DNA of 14,427 nucleotides from Endomicrobiia bacterium (GTDB taxonomy: Bacteria > Elusimicrobiota > Endomicrobiia > Endomicrobiales > Endomicrobiaceae): NCBI GenBank assembly GCA_025998475.1, contig BNVZ01000017.1, positions 1 to 14,427 of the forward strand, in the 5' to 3' direction. A model generated the notes under the pieces. It had not been told where the DNA came from. It was given only the letters and a program-made list of their open reading frames with translations, and did no database searches. Shown one piece after another: positions 14,178 to 14,427 of this stretch; position 1 is the first letter of the stretch, and each line of letters opens with the position of its first letter. A program made the translations under genes and the position numbers.

Positions 14178-14427
14178 TCAGCAGTGAAAATTGAAGAGCT
14201 GTAATTGTTGCTTTAGATCTTTGACCCCCTGTTTAGCAACATAGCCCAAGAGTCCCTTCTGTTTCCTACTTGCTACTGCTGCAATAAAGTCATCGCTCCA
14301 ACGCCGCCACCCACAAAGTTCTTTTTTTAAATCAATTGAAGGCGAAACATCTCTCGTGCTGTTATACTTTTAATAACTTGTATTATTTGGCATTGGTGAG
14401 AACTTTGGGCTGCAACTTAATGGGTAA
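14178..14427 (-). pseudogene. tnpA: IS200/IS605-family TnpA transposase remnant, frameshifted
   Basis: Three minus-strand frames give consecutive pieces of one TnpA-like protein. The first is LPIKLQPKVLTNA (from 14427). The second is IIQVIKSITAREMFR (14386-14342). The third is SIDLKKELCGWRRWSDDFIA (14339 on), continuing through GLLGYVAKQGVKDLKQQLQL to a stop at 14180-14178. The family pattern VIKSITARE...KKELWGG.FWSDGYY...YV..QG is clear, and the C-terminal Tyr with Gln four residues later (YVAKQ) matches the catalytic tyrosine region. At least two frameshifts separate the pieces, and no start codon opens the last one. The HUH-motif half lies beyond the window or is lost. The element is inactive as read here. 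Confidence 0.75.

Overview
The window reads as an AT-rich chromosomal segment of a Gram-negative-type (diderm) bacterium. Evidence for two membranes is the YidC with a large periplasmic domain and a signal-peptide-bearing outer-membrane beta-barrel-like protein. Long gene-poor gaps, a frameshifted IS200-type transposase remnant and other scraps of coding sequence suggest a reduced or decaying genome. An Elusimicrobiota/Endomicrobium-like gut symbiont would fit, but that taxonomic guess is inference from general character, not from a marker match.

Layout. Left edge (1-285, minus): the start of a secreted or membrane-anchored helical protein containing a perfect 63-bp (21-residue) tandem repeat; it runs off the window. 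286-816 is a non-coding gap with a 13-bp inverted repeat. 817-7192 (minus) is an apparent smpB-addA-addB unit: the trans-translation factor SmpB followed by a two-subunit AddAB-type helicase-nuclease for double-strand-break repair, with a plausible promoter at 7427-7454. A divergently oriented tRNA-Thr(UGU) with its own promoter sits at 7718-7790.

8123-10585 (plus) is the classic rpmH-rnpA-yidD-yidC block: ribosomal protein L34, RNase P protein, and two membrane-insertion proteins, behind a strong sigma70-type promoter. 10815-11468 (plus) encodes an exported beta-barrel-like protein with an in-frame G8 tract, a possible phase-variation switch.

11783-14029 (plus) is the most unusual part. It is a compact sulfur/iron operon: rubredoxin, a NifS/IscS-family protein, a possible small membrane peptide, a NifU/IscU-type Fe-S scaffold, and a 62-residue protein with 13 cysteines, closed by a strong terminator. 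The NifS-like protein keeps the persulfide cysteine and the overall family framework. It lacks the PLP-binding lysine (Val206), the adjacent histidine (Ser205), the PLP-contacting glutamine (Ser183) and the substrate-binding arginine (Leu356), and it has a His/Cys-rich tail. It therefore looks like an intact pseudo-desulfurase retained in an Fe-S operon. The right edge (14178-14427, minus) is the frameshifted C-terminal half of an IS200/IS605-type TnpA.
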